A DNA stretch of 64,000 nt from the NCBI RefSeq assembly GCF_027938815.1, contig NZ_CP115913.1:5366001-5430000 (forward strand), in the 5' to 3' direction. The notes under the pieces are model-generated. The model saw only the letters and a list, made by a program, of their open reading frames with translations, did no database searches and was not told the origin of the DNA. This stretch comes from Oceanirhabdus sp. W0125-5 (lineage in GTDB: Bacteria; Bacillota; Clostridia; Clostridiales; Clostridiaceae). How positions within the stretch are numbered: the stretch's first letter is position 1; each line of letters opens with the position of its first letter. This document shows, one piece after another, positions 7,194 through 15,834 of this stretch. Position numbers and translations under genes: made by a program.

Positions 7194-8132
7194 TTATAAA
7201 TTGTCAGATATTTCTTTTATTCCTTTAATAATTATCTCTGGATTATCCAGATTAATCATATGTCCACATTTTTGAGCTATTATTATTTCACTTTCAGTAG
7301 AAATCTCAGATATTTCAGTTACAAGTTCCTCCCATAAGTTCTCAAATACTTCAGCTTCTTCTTGTGGAATACCAGATTTAATGTGCTTATTTATACAATC
7401 CTTTTTGTCTCTAATAAAAATCTTAACAGGAATATCAAATTGATTTTTCATATCTTCTATTTCAAAGAATATCTTATCCCAATGATTAATCTCACTTAAA
7501 AGTACTCTGTAAAAGTCTGGCTTAGAATAAAATTTTATGATTTCTCTCTTTTCTTTTTCTGTACAGTTAAACGCCCATTTCTCATGTTTATAATTAACTT
7601 CTAATTCTAACTCCTCTGCACTCAAACCACAATATCTTTCCCATGTTCTTTTAAACTCATTATCACCACTTCGTTCATTAAATGTAGGTATGTTTATTTC
7701 ATCAAATCTACATCTATTAATAGACGCTGGATCAACCAGAACACATCCTTTTATTTTGAATTCACTACCAAATAATTTCAAGAAGTGCTGAATGATTAAT
7801 CCCCCATAAGAATGTCCAACAAGAATAATGTTCTCTTCAACTTTTAGTTCATCTAAAAGAACTTTAATATCTTCTGCACTATTCTTAGTAGAAACACTTT
7901 CATTAATCAGCTCACTATTTCCTAGACCTTCTCTATGAACAATTATAACATCATTATTTTCACTGACTTTATCCCCAATATAATCCCATTCATAAACTGT
8001 ATCCATCATACCAGGAAGGATAATTATAGTATTTTTTCTTTCATTATTTTGCTCCTTAGCTTGTCTTGTTAAACACTCAATATTCTTTCCATTAACTTTT
8101 ATCTTTTTGACTTGTTTATGTTTTTTATCCAG
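7194..8132 (-). CDS. Alpha/beta hydrolase, apparent CTG start
   Basis: Nucleophile elbow GHSYGG and a C-terminal His in QKCGHMINLDNP mark an alpha/beta-hydrolase-fold enzyme; the acid is likely an Asp or Glu before it. The first in-frame ATG (8009) falls in the oxyanion-loop strand: the frame upstream still reads VNGKNIECL, then NTIIILPGMMDTVYEW, which is a normal family N-terminus. Back to a stop codon near 8155 there is no ATG, GTG or TTG. A CTG at 8132 has AGGAG eight bases before it, and gives a usual length of ~312 residues. Either CTG is used or an ATG at 8151 was put out of frame by an indel. The substrate is unknown. Confidence 0.75.
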   Translation of the reverse strand: MDKKHKQVKKIKVNGKNIECLTRQAKEQNNERKNTIIILPGMMDTVYEWDYIGDKVSENNDVIIVHREGLGNSELINESVSTKNSAEDIKVLLDELKVEENIILVGHSYGGLIIQHFLKLFGSEFKIKGCVLVDPASINRCRFDEINIPTFNERSGDNEFKRTWERYCGLSAEELELEVNYKHEKWAFNCTEKEKREIIKFYSKPDFYRVLLSEINHWDKIFFEIEDMKNQFDIPVKIFIRDKKDCINKHIKSGIPQEEAEVFENLWEELVTEISEISTESEIIIAQKCGHMINLDNPEIIIKGIKEISDNL

Positions 8133-8221
8133 CCTAATCTCTCCTAAACATATAAATTAAGTTTTTTTCAACTCTGCATAAAGCTCTTTTCCATAGTTTT
8201 TTAATCCCCTCATCACCTTTG

Positions 8222-8366
8222 ACATAAAATATTATACTTAAAATGCAAAGTTTTATTTTAAATAAAACAAGCAAAGTTCCATTACTCAAATAACAATAAG
8301 ATTAAAATTTCACGGAGTGAAATGTCAATCATTCTCCATTCTACATTATCCATTATCAATTATAGA
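8222..8366. mobile_element. MITE-like element, truncated right half
   Basis: Shares the right-hand portion of the three longer copies: the AAAATATT segment, a TTTTATTTTAAATAAAA hairpin, AATAAGATTAAAATTTCACGG with its GAGTGAAAT hairpin, and the terminal ATTCTCCATTCTACATTATC. The left terminal repeat and the GTTTCTGC hairpin are missing. Confidence 0.6.
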
Positions 8367-8424
8367 AATTTCTTGTCTTTAATTTTTTCTATCTAATATC
8401 ATTTTTCATATACTTTAGATATTA

Positions 8425-9087
8425 CTACACTATCCCTATCGCCCTTACTGGTGCTCCATCACTATTCTCAAATTTTACTGGAAGACACATAAACTCAAAT
8501 ATTCTTTCATCTATTTTATTCAAATTTGCAATATTTTCAATTATGACAATATCATCCTTTAACAGTTCATGATGGTTTTCAAAATTATGAGATCCCATAG
8601 GGTCTACAGAAATTGTATCCACTCCAATTCCTTTAAGATTCTTAAATTTATTTTTAATCCACTTTACAGCTTCTAATGATAAGCTAGAATACTCTCCAAA
8701 GTATGTCTCACTTCCCCAGTGTTTTCCCCATCCAGTGTACAGAATTACAAATTCTATCTCAGTATAATCATTAATAATCTTATATTCATTGAAGTATTTT
8801 ATAACTTCTTCCTCAGTAATTTTTCCACTTTCTTTTTTTATTGTTATTAAGACTGCTTTTCCAACAAACTTACTGCTATCAAAGTCCTCAAGATGTTTTC
8901 CTCCTTGTACCATGTGCGCTGGAGCATCCATATGAGTTCCTGTGTGAGAATACATAGTGAGCTTTTTCTCCTCAAATCCCCACTTTTCAATATTGTATGC
9001 TTCATATATTATTGGTTTCTCTGTCCCTGGATAAACCGCCATATTCTCATGAATTGTATATGTTAAATCGTATATTTTTTGTTTCAT
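8425..9087 (-). CDS. Cyclase family metal-dependent hydrolase (KynB-like)
   Basis: 220 residues, the usual length for the family. It carries the cyclase (PF04199-type) metal signature HTGTHMDAPAHM around residue 50, after the typical opening YDLTYTIHENMAVYPG. The second half has IGVDTISVDPMGS and a close CLPVKFENSDGAPVRAI, also typical. Members include arylformamidase and related amide or lactone hydrolases; the substrate here is not evident and no tryptophan-degradation genes are near. A GGGGTGTGA site precedes the ATG. A single-gene unit bounded by MITE-like elements. Confidence 0.85.
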   Translation of the reverse strand: MKQKIYDLTYTIHENMAVYPGTEKPIIYEAYNIEKWGFEEKKLTMYSHTGTHMDAPAHMVQGGKHLEDFDSSKFVGKAVLITIKKESGKITEEEVIKYFNEYKIINDYTEIEFVILYTGWGKHWGSETYFGEYSSLSLEAVKWIKNKFKNLKGIGVDTISVDPMGSHNFENHHELLKDDIVIIENIANLNKIDERIFEFMCLPVKFENSDGAPVRAIGIV

Positions 9088-9168
9088 TTATATCACACCC
9101 CAATATTGTTTCTTAAGAATACTTCTATTCTTGATTTCGTTAATTTTGTTTTCAAATAATAATTTTAT

Positions 9169-9414
9169 TAGTGGAAAATGAACAATTGAAAGTGGACAAC
9201 GTAGGATGTTTCTGTTTGCACAGAAACTACATTTTGTTGTTCTTTATAAAAAGATATGTTTACTCAGTTTATCAAGAATAAAATATTGTAGTTAAATACA
9301 AGGTTTCATTTCATAATGAAACAAGCAAAATCTCCTTGTCCAAGTAACAATACAATTAAAATTTCACAGAGTGAAATATCCATCATTATACATTCTCCAT
9401 TATCCATTACGCTT
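9169..9414. mobile_element. MITE-like element, full copy
   Basis: About 245 bp with the internal hairpin GTTTCTG..CAGAAAC near the left end, the AATAAAATATTGTA segment, a TTTCATTTCATAATGAAA hairpin, and the right end ATTTCACAGAGTGAAAT followed by a tail of ATTCTCCATTATCCATTA. It has no coding capacity. Close relatives lie at 8222, 17438 and 24011. Confidence 0.65.
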
Positions 9415-9481
9415 TTATGAAGCTGTCCACTATGTTTTTTATATTTTATTTTAACATAATATATATATTATCTATTATCCC

Positions 9482-10513
9482 CTATATGATACCACTTAGA
9501 TTCTGCTCTAAATGCTCTTTTCTTTTGGTCCCAACCATTGCTGCATAAACCCCTTCAGTTTCAACTACATATTTAACCAACTCACTTCCAGTATATTTAC
9601 CTTTTTCAAAATCAAATTGATTCAATGGTGCACTAATTGTAACATTAACACCTAGCTTTTGAGCTAATTCAAGTATTGTAATCTTTTGTCCCTGGAATTC
9701 TTGATTTCTTAAAGTTGCAGCCTCTTTCATAATCTTGTTATATGGCAACTGTATAAATCTGAAGTGATGATTTTCTCCACCTACTTCTTTAGCTATTTCA
9801 TACATTTTGTTTAGTGAAATATATCTTATCCCTTCAATATCTTCTCTAAAGCACCACCATGTTGCCATTCCATAATTTCGAATATTCCCCTTGTTTACTT
9901 GTTTTTCAAGTTCAGTGAATACTTCTTTAATTCCCTCATAGAACTTTTCTTCCCCCAATGCTTCACGAGATATTCCTGGTTGATGAACATATAAAATATC
10001 TATAGTTTCAAGACGCATATTCTTCTTACTCTGTTCAATACAATAATCATATAATTTAGGATTCAATGTACACCTATAACCATCTATGATATTCACATCT
10101 TCCTTTTTTAATAATCCATTTTTTATTAATATTGCATCAAGATAGTCTAATGGTTTTAACGGTATAGCTACATCTCCCGGAATCATCCCCGCCTTCGTTG
10201 ATATCACTACTTCTTCTCTTTTCAAAACCTTTTCTTCATTTATAAGCTTATCTAAGACACTTCCAATATCTCTCTCTGATTTCATTCCTCTGTAATTTAC
10301 ACAAGTATCGACAAAGTTTACCTTATCCCTAAATGCATGTTCAATACAGTCCTGATATAAAATAGAATGTTCCTCTGAGAAATCCCCCAAATGAGTTCCT
10401 ACTGCAACTGGCAAAGTATAGAACTCCCCACTGTTTTTCAACTTTTTAATGTTTATACCCCTTTTATCAAAATACCCTTTAGTCCCCTCAACGGTAGCCC
10501 ATCCTTTTATCAT
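9482..10513 (-). CDS. Aldo/keto reductase family oxidoreductase
   Basis: About 343 residues, TIM-barrel NAD(P)H-dependent oxidoreductase. The catalytic set is visible: Asp and Tyr in NFVDTCVNYRGMKSERDIG, Lys in VISTKAGM, His in ILYVHQPG. The C-terminal cofactor part includes GVYAAMVGTKRKEHLEQNL. GGGGGA six bases before the ATG at 10513 favours that start over the ATG two codons upstream. Aldo/keto reductases convert aldehydes or ketones to alcohols; the substrate cannot be told. Monocistronic between a MITE-like copy and a methyltransferase terminator. Confidence 0.85.
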   Translation of the reverse strand: MIKGWATVEGTKGYFDKRGINIKKLKNSGEFYTLPVAVGTHLGDFSEEHSILYQDCIEHAFRDKVNFVDTCVNYRGMKSERDIGSVLDKLINEEKVLKREEVVISTKAGMIPGDVAIPLKPLDYLDAILIKNGLLKKEDVNIIDGYRCTLNPKLYDYCIEQSKKNMRLETIDILYVHQPGISREALGEEKFYEGIKEVFTELEKQVNKGNIRNYGMATWWCFREDIEGIRYISLNKMYEIAKEVGGENHHFRFIQLPYNKIMKEAATLRNQEFQGQKITILELAQKLGVNVTISAPLNQFDFEKGKYTGSELVKYVVETEGVYAAMVGTKRKEHLEQNLSGII

Positions 10514-10621
10514 ACACATTCCCCCTTAGACTATAGTTACTTACGAATTATTTTACATCTTTTCCATATAAATTATAAGACTTATTATTTTTCCATACGT
10601 ATGATATAATATAAGTATAGA

Positions 10622-10660
10622 AAAGATAAAAACTGTGGCTATTTATTTAGTCACAGTTTT
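10622..10660 (-). terminator. Intrinsic terminator of the methyltransferase at 10675
   Basis: Stem AAAACTGTG / CACAGTTTT (10629-10637 and 10652-10660) followed on the minus strand by TTTATCTTTTC. Confidence 0.65.
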
Positions 10661-10674
10661 CTTAATTTATTCCT

Positions 10675-11355
10675 TTATTTCTTTCTTACATAATACATTC
10701 TATTGCTCATATCATGTTCTTCATAATAAACTTCTATTCTTTCTTCAATAATAAATTTTTCATCTAATATCTTATTTATTTTTTCTTCAGTAAGATTCCA
10801 TAAATATAAACCTGTAGTTTCCTTATAGAATTCTTCTTCTAGTTCTTCAAATTTCCACTCTATTCTTTTCTCTTCTTCAATATATGGATTTATCTTTAAT
10901 AAAAGCTTTCCACTAGGTTTTAGAATTCTAGCCACTTCATCCAGCACTCTCAAGGAATCCTCAGGAATCATATTATCAATTATATTAGATAGTATCACTC
11001 CATCAAATTCACAATCCTGAATTTTTTGTAAAGCTTCCACTCCTCCAATTTGAAATGAAGACTTATCCTCTAAATGATATTCTTTGACCACATTAATAGC
11101 CTGTCTTATTGCATTTTCACAAATATCTATTCCATATATTTTATCTACCCCATATGCAAGAGCCCTTTGTATCATAGCTCCATTTCCACAACCATAATCA
11201 AGTATTTTTTCACTTCCAGAAGAAATCCATTGAATTCCTTTTTCTAAATCTATAACATTTATTTCTTTTCTATAATCTCTTCCCTTTGTTAACTCTTCTT
11301 TTTGAGCAAAAACTTTTTGCCAAAATTCAATAGTACTTTTATATCCCTCTTTCAT
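10675..11355 (-). CDS. Class I SAM-dependent methyltransferase
   Basis: 226 residues. Motif I ILDYGCGNGAMIQRALAYG, motif II IYGIDICENAI, motif III-IV region EFDGVILSNIIDNMIP and the following LKPSGKLLLKINPY strand are all in order, as in Methyltransf_11/25-type enzymes. GGGGGATTTGT precedes the ATG. It has its own terminator downstream. The acceptor substrate is unknown. Confidence 0.83.
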   Translation of the reverse strand: MKEGYKSTIEFWQKVFAQKEELTKGRDYRKEINVIDLEKGIQWISSGSEKILDYGCGNGAMIQRALAYGVDKIYGIDICENAIRQAINVVKEYHLEDKSSFQIGGVEALQKIQDCEFDGVILSNIIDNMIPEDSLRVLDEVARILKPSGKLLLKINPYIEEEKRIEWKFEELEEEFYKETTGLYLWNLTEEKINKILDEKFIIEERIEVYYEEHDMSNRMYYVRKK

Positions 11356-11375
11356 ACAAATCCCCCTTACATTTT

Positions 11376-11762
11376 TTTTATCTATTTACAATTATAGTAT
11401 TTAATCTAACAACTTTCAAAAATTTTTTCATAATATATAAATTAAACCAGTGTTATTTAATCGCTTTTAATGTTATAATGAGTTGTTTGCTAAATAAATT
11501 TATTATCTTTTTAATAAAAAAAGGATAATGTTTGGAAATTGCATAATATAGTGCGCCAACTTGTGAACTATATTTACAATAGTCCCATTGAATTTTATAT
11601 TTTTTTATAGATACTAATTAATCTATTAAATAGAGAGAAATTGAGTAACTTCAGTATAACTTGTCTATAATTATATTTATATAATGTATAAATTTCCGTT
11701 AACCAGTCAAAATGCAATTTCCATTAGCTTAAAAAATTTAAACTAAAGGAATGATTAAACGT
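11376..11762 (+). other. Leader region of the DEAD-box helicase gene
   Basis: About 385 bp without a gene. A possible promoter, TTGAGT then TATAAT with 19-bp spacing, lies near 11642-11672. A long 5' leader is common for cold-regulated DEAD-box helicases, but no conserved structure was recognised. The ribosome binding site AAAGGA abuts the ATG at 11751. Confidence 0.35.
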
Positions 11763-13448
11763 ATGAATGAATTATTATTTGAAAATCTTAACTGCTCAGA
11801 AGAGGTATTAAAGGCGGTTAAAGATATGGGCTTCGAGAAAGCTACACCTGTTCAAAGTGAAACAATCCCTCTAATATTAGAAGGAAAGGATGTAGTAGGT
11901 CAGGCTCAAACTGGAACTGGAAAAACTGCTGCGTTCGGAATACCAGCTGTTGATCTTGTTTCTATAGAAAACAACAAGCCACAAGCTTTAATTTTATGTC
12001 CTACAAGAGAACTTGCACTTCAAGTTTCTGAAGAGCTTTATAAGATTGGAAAATATAAGCGTGGTTTAAAAGTTCAATCTGTATTTGGTGGTCAGTCAAT
12101 TGATAGACAAATCAGTGCTTTAAGAAAAGGTGTTCACATTATAATCGGAACTCCTGGAAGAGTTATGGACCATATCAGAAGAAAGACTTTAAAGCTTGCT
12201 GATCTTAAAATGTTAATTCTTGATGAAGCTGATGAAATGCTTAACATGGGATTCAGAGAAGATATCGAAGAAATTATGTCATTTATCGAAACTGAAGAAA
12301 GACAGACTTTATTATTCTCTGCTACAATGCCTAAACCTATCTTAAATATCATCAACAAATATCAGAAAGATCCTGAGATTATTAAGATCACTAGAACTAA
12401 GTTATCTACTCCTAACATAACTCAAAAATATATTGAGTGTAGAGAAAGTGAAAAATTTGAAGCATTATCTAGACTTATTGATATTAAAGTTCCTAAGTTA
12501 TCAATTGTTTTCTGTAATACAAAGAGAAAAGTTGATGAGGTAACTGCTGAGCTTCAAACACGCGGATATAGCGCTGATAAAATACATGGTGATATGAAAC
12601 AAACACTTAGATTAGCTGTTATTAATAAATTTAAAGAAGGAACTATTAAAATCCTAGTTGCAACTGATGTTGCTGCAAGAGGACTTGATATTGATGATGT
12701 TGATTACGTATTCAACTTAGATGTTCCTGAGCATGAAGAATATTATGTTCACAGAATAGGAAGAACTGGAAGAGCTGGTAGAGAAGGTACTGCATACTCT
12801 TTCGTAACTCCAAGAACATTCTTCAGATTAAGAGATATAATGAAATACACTAAAAACACTGTAGAAAAATGTTCTGTACCTACAGTAAAAGATATAGAAG
12901 AAAAGAAGACAAATGATTTCATAACTGAAATTAAATCAATTATGGAAGCAGGTAAGATGGGTAAATACATCAACATGGTTGAAAAACTTCAAGAAGAAGG
13001 TCTTGATGCTATGGATTTAGCCGCTGCACTTCTTAAGAAAGAACTTCACATGCCTGAGTTAAAAGATATTAAAGGTGTTAAACCTGTTAAGTATGGAGAC
13101 ACAGGAGCAAGTGCTGGAATGGTTAGAATGTTCCTTAACATAGGTAAGAAACATAGAGTTCGTCCCGGTGACATCGTTGGTTCTATTACTGATAATAGTT
13201 CTATCAGCGGATCTCTTATTGGAGATATTGATATCCTTGAAGCATTCTCATTCGTTGAAATACCAGAGCAACATGCTCATGCTGTTCTTCTATCAATGAA
13301 AAACAACAAAATCAAAGGTATTAAAATTGTAATGGAGCCTGCTAAAGGTAAAAAGAGCCGCTCAGGTGGTTCAAACCGTCAATCAAACGATAGAGATTCT
13401 AGAGGTAACAGAGGTTCTAGAGGCAATAGATCTGAAAGACTTAACTAA
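11763..13448 (+). CDS. DEAD-box ATP-dependent RNA helicase (CshA/DeaD type)
   Basis: All helicase motifs are present in order: Q motif (FEKATPVQSETIP), I AQTGTGKT, Ia PTRELA, Ib TPGR, II DEAD, III SAT, V ARGLD, VI HRIGRTGR. A DbpA-type RNA-binding domain follows at about residues 445-520 (VRMFLNIGKKHRVRPGDIVG..GSLIGDIDI), then a basic Arg/Gly/Ser tail (SRGNRGSRGNRSERLN). It unwinds RNA duplexes in ribosome assembly and mRNA decay, especially in the cold. The AAAGGA site touches the ATG at 11751 but is 12 bp from the ATG at 11763, whose product opens MNELLFENLNCSEEVLK like family members; I take the latter. Monocistronic with a strong terminator. Confidence 0.93.
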   Translation: MNELLFENLNCSEEVLKAVKDMGFEKATPVQSETIPLILEGKDVVGQAQTGTGKTAAFGIPAVDLVSIENNKPQALILCPTRELALQVSEELYKIGKYKRGLKVQSVFGGQSIDRQISALRKGVHIIIGTPGRVMDHIRRKTLKLADLKMLILDEADEMLNMGFREDIEEIMSFIETEERQTLLFSATMPKPILNIINKYQKDPEIIKITRTKLSTPNITQKYIECRESEKFEALSRLIDIKVPKLSIVFCNTKRKVDEVTAELQTRGYSADKIHGDMKQTLRLAVINKFKEGTIKILVATDVAARGLDIDDVDYVFNLDVPEHEEYYVHRIGRTGRAGREGTAYSFVTPRTFFRLRDIMKYTKNTVEKCSVPTVKDIEEKKTNDFITEIKSIMEAGKMGKYINMVEKLQEEGLDAMDLAAALLKKELHMPELKDIKGVKPVKYGDTGASAGMVRMFLNIGKKHRVRPGDIVGSITDNSSISGSLIGDIDILEAFSFVEIPEQHAHAVLLSMKNNKIKGIKIVMEPAKGKKSRSGGSNRQSNDRDSRGNRGSRGNRSERLN

Positions 13449-13460
13449 AAGAATAAATTT

Positions 13461-13490
13461 AAAGCATGAGATTTTTCTCATGCTTTTTTT
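13461..13490 (+). terminator. Intrinsic terminator of the helicase gene
   Basis: Hairpin GCATGAG-ATTTTT-CTCATGC followed by TTTTTTT. Confidence 0.88.
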
Positions 13491-13591
13491 AATCTTATCT
13501 ATTCAATTACTTAATCTACAACTTTATGGAGTAGATCATTATCTTTTAAAAATTCTACTAGTTCATTCTTTAATATAAGCCTTATTGTTAG

Positions 13592-14275
13592 TCAGATAAT
13601 GAATTCATCTATCTGTTCATTAATTTCTTTACTTGATATCTTATACTTCTTACAAAAATAATATTTCTGAATCAAACTACTACTTAATGAAAACATCATA
13701 CCTAATATAAGTAATAGAATCCCCATTATTAACATGGCTTTATCTTGACTCACATCTTTAAAAATAGCCTTACAAAACCCCATTCCCAAGACTCCCATTC
13801 CTCCAAAAAATCCAGTACCTAAAGTAGCGTATTTGGATTTTTTCTTTTTTAAACCTTTGTTTACCTTATTAACTCCGTAACGCAAAATCAAAATATTTGG
13901 TATGGAATATAAGATAATTAGAATAATTGAAATAACTATCTTTTCATCATAAACTACCGAAAAGAATTTCCAAGAACCTAACATTAATATTTCAGAAATA
14001 AATAAACCATCTAAACCAGAATATAATATATAATCTCTTTTTCTTTTTTCAACTTCTTTCTTTATCTGAAAATTAAACTTTATAAGTAAAACTAATTGAA
14101 TTCCTATGATCAATAATATAAAAATATTCCACTTCCCAAAAATCATGATGGGTAGTGAAAACATCAACATTATAATTAAACTATTTTTCAAGTGTTTCTT
14201 ACTATCTTTAGTTAACCTGTTTAACCCATATTCAATATATTCTATAGCATTTTTCCTTTTTATCTTATCTTCCAT
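13592..14275 (-). CDS. Polytopic membrane protein of unknown function
   Basis: 227 residues with about six hydrophobic segments: a pair near residues 30-67, a central pair (~95-130), a glycine-rich one (GTGFFGGMGVLGMGFC, ~150) and one near 180-200. The N- and C-terminal ends are charged and probably cytoplasmic. GGGAGCGACT precedes the ATG. I recognise no family. It faces the helicase gene tail to tail across the helicase terminator. Confidence 0.6.
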   Translation of the reverse strand: MEDKIKRKNAIEYIEYGLNRLTKDSKKHLKNSLIIMLMFSLPIMIFGKWNIFILLIIGIQLVLLIKFNFQIKKEVEKRKRDYILYSGLDGLFISEILMLGSWKFFSVVYDEKIVISIILIILYSIPNILILRYGVNKVNKGLKKKKSKYATLGTGFFGGMGVLGMGFCKAIFKDVSQDKAMLIMGILLLILGMMFSLSSSLIQKYYFCKKYKISSKEINEQIDEFII

Positions 14276-14491
14276 AGTCGCTCCCCTTTATTTGATCTTT
14301 ACCCATATTTCCTTTATTCTTCATATTCACTCTAAACCCTTTCTCTATCCCACAAAACTTACACATATTTTTTACTCATCCTATTTTCTTAATTTTCTAA
14401 TGAAATTTTAATCTTTCACTAATTCCCATCTAATACAGTGTACCTATAATATAATTAATCAATCAATTATATGAAGTTTATTTATAAACTC

Positions 14492-14532
14492 GAACGTAGA
14501 GTTAATGATACAGAACTCTAAATTCTACGTTC
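14492..14532. promoter_or_regulatory. Inverted repeat upstream of the UBA/DUF4342 gene
   Basis: GAACGTAGA (14492-14500) and TCTACGTTC (14524-14532) pair perfectly, with a nested AGTT/AACT; a second half-like CTTCGAACA follows. It lies about 60-100 bp before the ATG at 14591, after a TATAAT-like box at 14446. It could be an operator or a leader hairpin; there is no T-run, so it is not a terminator. Confidence 0.45.
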
Positions 14533-14590
14533 AAACTTCGAACATTATATCTATTAATCATAAATAAAAAAAATTATAGGAGGCTATATT

Positions 14591-15037
14591 ATGAAAATAT
14601 CATTAGAACAAATCGATTTATTAAGAAAGAGAGCTAACGTAAGTTATTCAGAGGCAAAAGAAGCATTAGAACTAAATGAAGGTGATATCGTTAATGCACT
14701 AGCATATTTAGAACAACAAAAGAAAATTAAAGGAACTGCATTCCAAGATTGTTCATCAAATGCAGTTGATACCCTAAAAAAACTCATCCAAAAAGGATTT
14801 GAGATTAGACTACTTGTAAGTAGAGAGGATAGAATTAAATTAGATCTTTCACTAAACTTATTAATACTAGCACTTATTTTTGCTACTCCAATTACACTTA
14901 TTGCAACAGCTTTATCACTATTAACTAAGCATACTTTAAAATTTACAAGACGCGGAAAAGAAGATTTTGCAATAAACAATACTATAACTAAAATAAGTAA
15001 TACTATTAACTCTTCATTAGATGGATTACGCGAATAA
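14591..15037 (+). CDS. UBA-like/DUF4342 domain protein with one membrane segment
   Basis: 148 residues. The N-terminal ~45 (EQIDLLRKRANVSYSEAKEA, then LELNEGDIVNALAYLEQQ) form a UBA/TS-N-like three-helix domain as in elongation factor Ts and NAC. A DUF4342-type region follows (~58-125) with a charged KKLIQKGFEIRLLVSREDR block and one hydrophobic segment (LLILALIFATPITLIATALS). AGGAGG lies eight bases before the ATG. The gene sits about 110 bp before the response regulator and in the same direction; this linkage recurs in clostridia as far as I recall. It could monitor envelope state for the kinase (inference). Confidence 0.75.
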   Translation: MKISLEQIDLLRKRANVSYSEAKEALELNEGDIVNALAYLEQQKKIKGTAFQDCSSNAVDTLKKLIQKGFEIRLLVSREDRIKLDLSLNLLILALIFATPITLIATALSLLTKHTLKFTRRGKEDFAINNTITKISNTINSSLDGLRE

Positions 15038-15144
15038 TCTAGTCTATGATTATGTAGTATTCAAAGTATTCTCTTGATAATCATATAACTATATATTATT
15101 ATTGGTATATAAAACCATTTATTACCACAACAAGGAGATAGATT

Positions 15145-15834
15145 ATGATGAAGAAACACATTCTGATTATTGAAGATGAAGTTAAAATTTCTCGCTTTCT
15201 TCAACTGGAACTAGAATATGAAGGTTATATGGTAACTCAAGCTTTTGATGGTAGGGAAGGTCTAGAAAAAGCCCTGAACTCAGATCCTGATATGATAATA
15301 TTAGATATAATGCTCCCAGGGCTTAATGGTATAGAAGTATGCAGAAGAATAAGACGCGAAAGCTCTGTTCCAATAATAATGTTAACTGCAAAGGATACCA
15401 CAATGGATATCGTAATGGGACTTGATATGGGTGCAAATGATTACGTAACAAAACCTTTTGCTATAGAAGTTTTACTGGCAAGAATTAGAGTTGCCCTAAA
15501 GAACAATCATGACAATGTATTAGACACTAAAGTTATCACGCTAAACAACTTATCTTTAAACGATGAACAACACACAGTGAAGTTTAATAATGACATTATA
15601 GATTTAACAAAAACAGAATTTGATCTTTTAAAATATCTTATGATAAATAAGAATATAGCACTTTCTAGAGACCAAATACTAAATGAGGTTTGGGGGTATG
15701 ATTATACAGGAGATACCAATATTGTTGATGTATATATACGTTATTTACGAGCAAAAATTGATAGCCATTATAACGTAAAATATATACACACTATCCGAGG
15801 TATTGGTTATATGATTAAATATGAAGAAGAATAA
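15145..15834 (+). CDS. OmpR/PhoB-family response regulator
   Basis: 229 residues. The receiver domain shows the acidic pair (IEDE near residue 11), the phospho-acceptor Asp in DMIILDIMLPG (~54), Thr in IIMLTAKD and Lys in DYVTKPF. A winged-helix output domain follows (FDLLKYLMINKNIALSRDQI, WGYDYTG, then VDVYIRYLRAKID). AGGAGATAGATT precedes the ATG. It overlaps the kinase gene by 14 bp and so is translationally coupled. Target genes cannot be read here; the preceding UBA/DUF4342 gene is a candidate. Confidence 0.92.
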   Translation: MMKKHILIIEDEVKISRFLQLELEYEGYMVTQAFDGREGLEKALNSDPDMIILDIMLPGLNGIEVCRRIRRESSVPIIMLTAKDTTMDIVMGLDMGANDYVTKPFAIEVLLARIRVALKNNHDNVLDTKVITLNNLSLNDEQHTVKFNNDIIDLTKTEFDLLKYLMINKNIALSRDQILNEVWGYDYTGDTNIVDVYIRYLRAKIDSHYNVKYIHTIRGIGYMIKYEEE

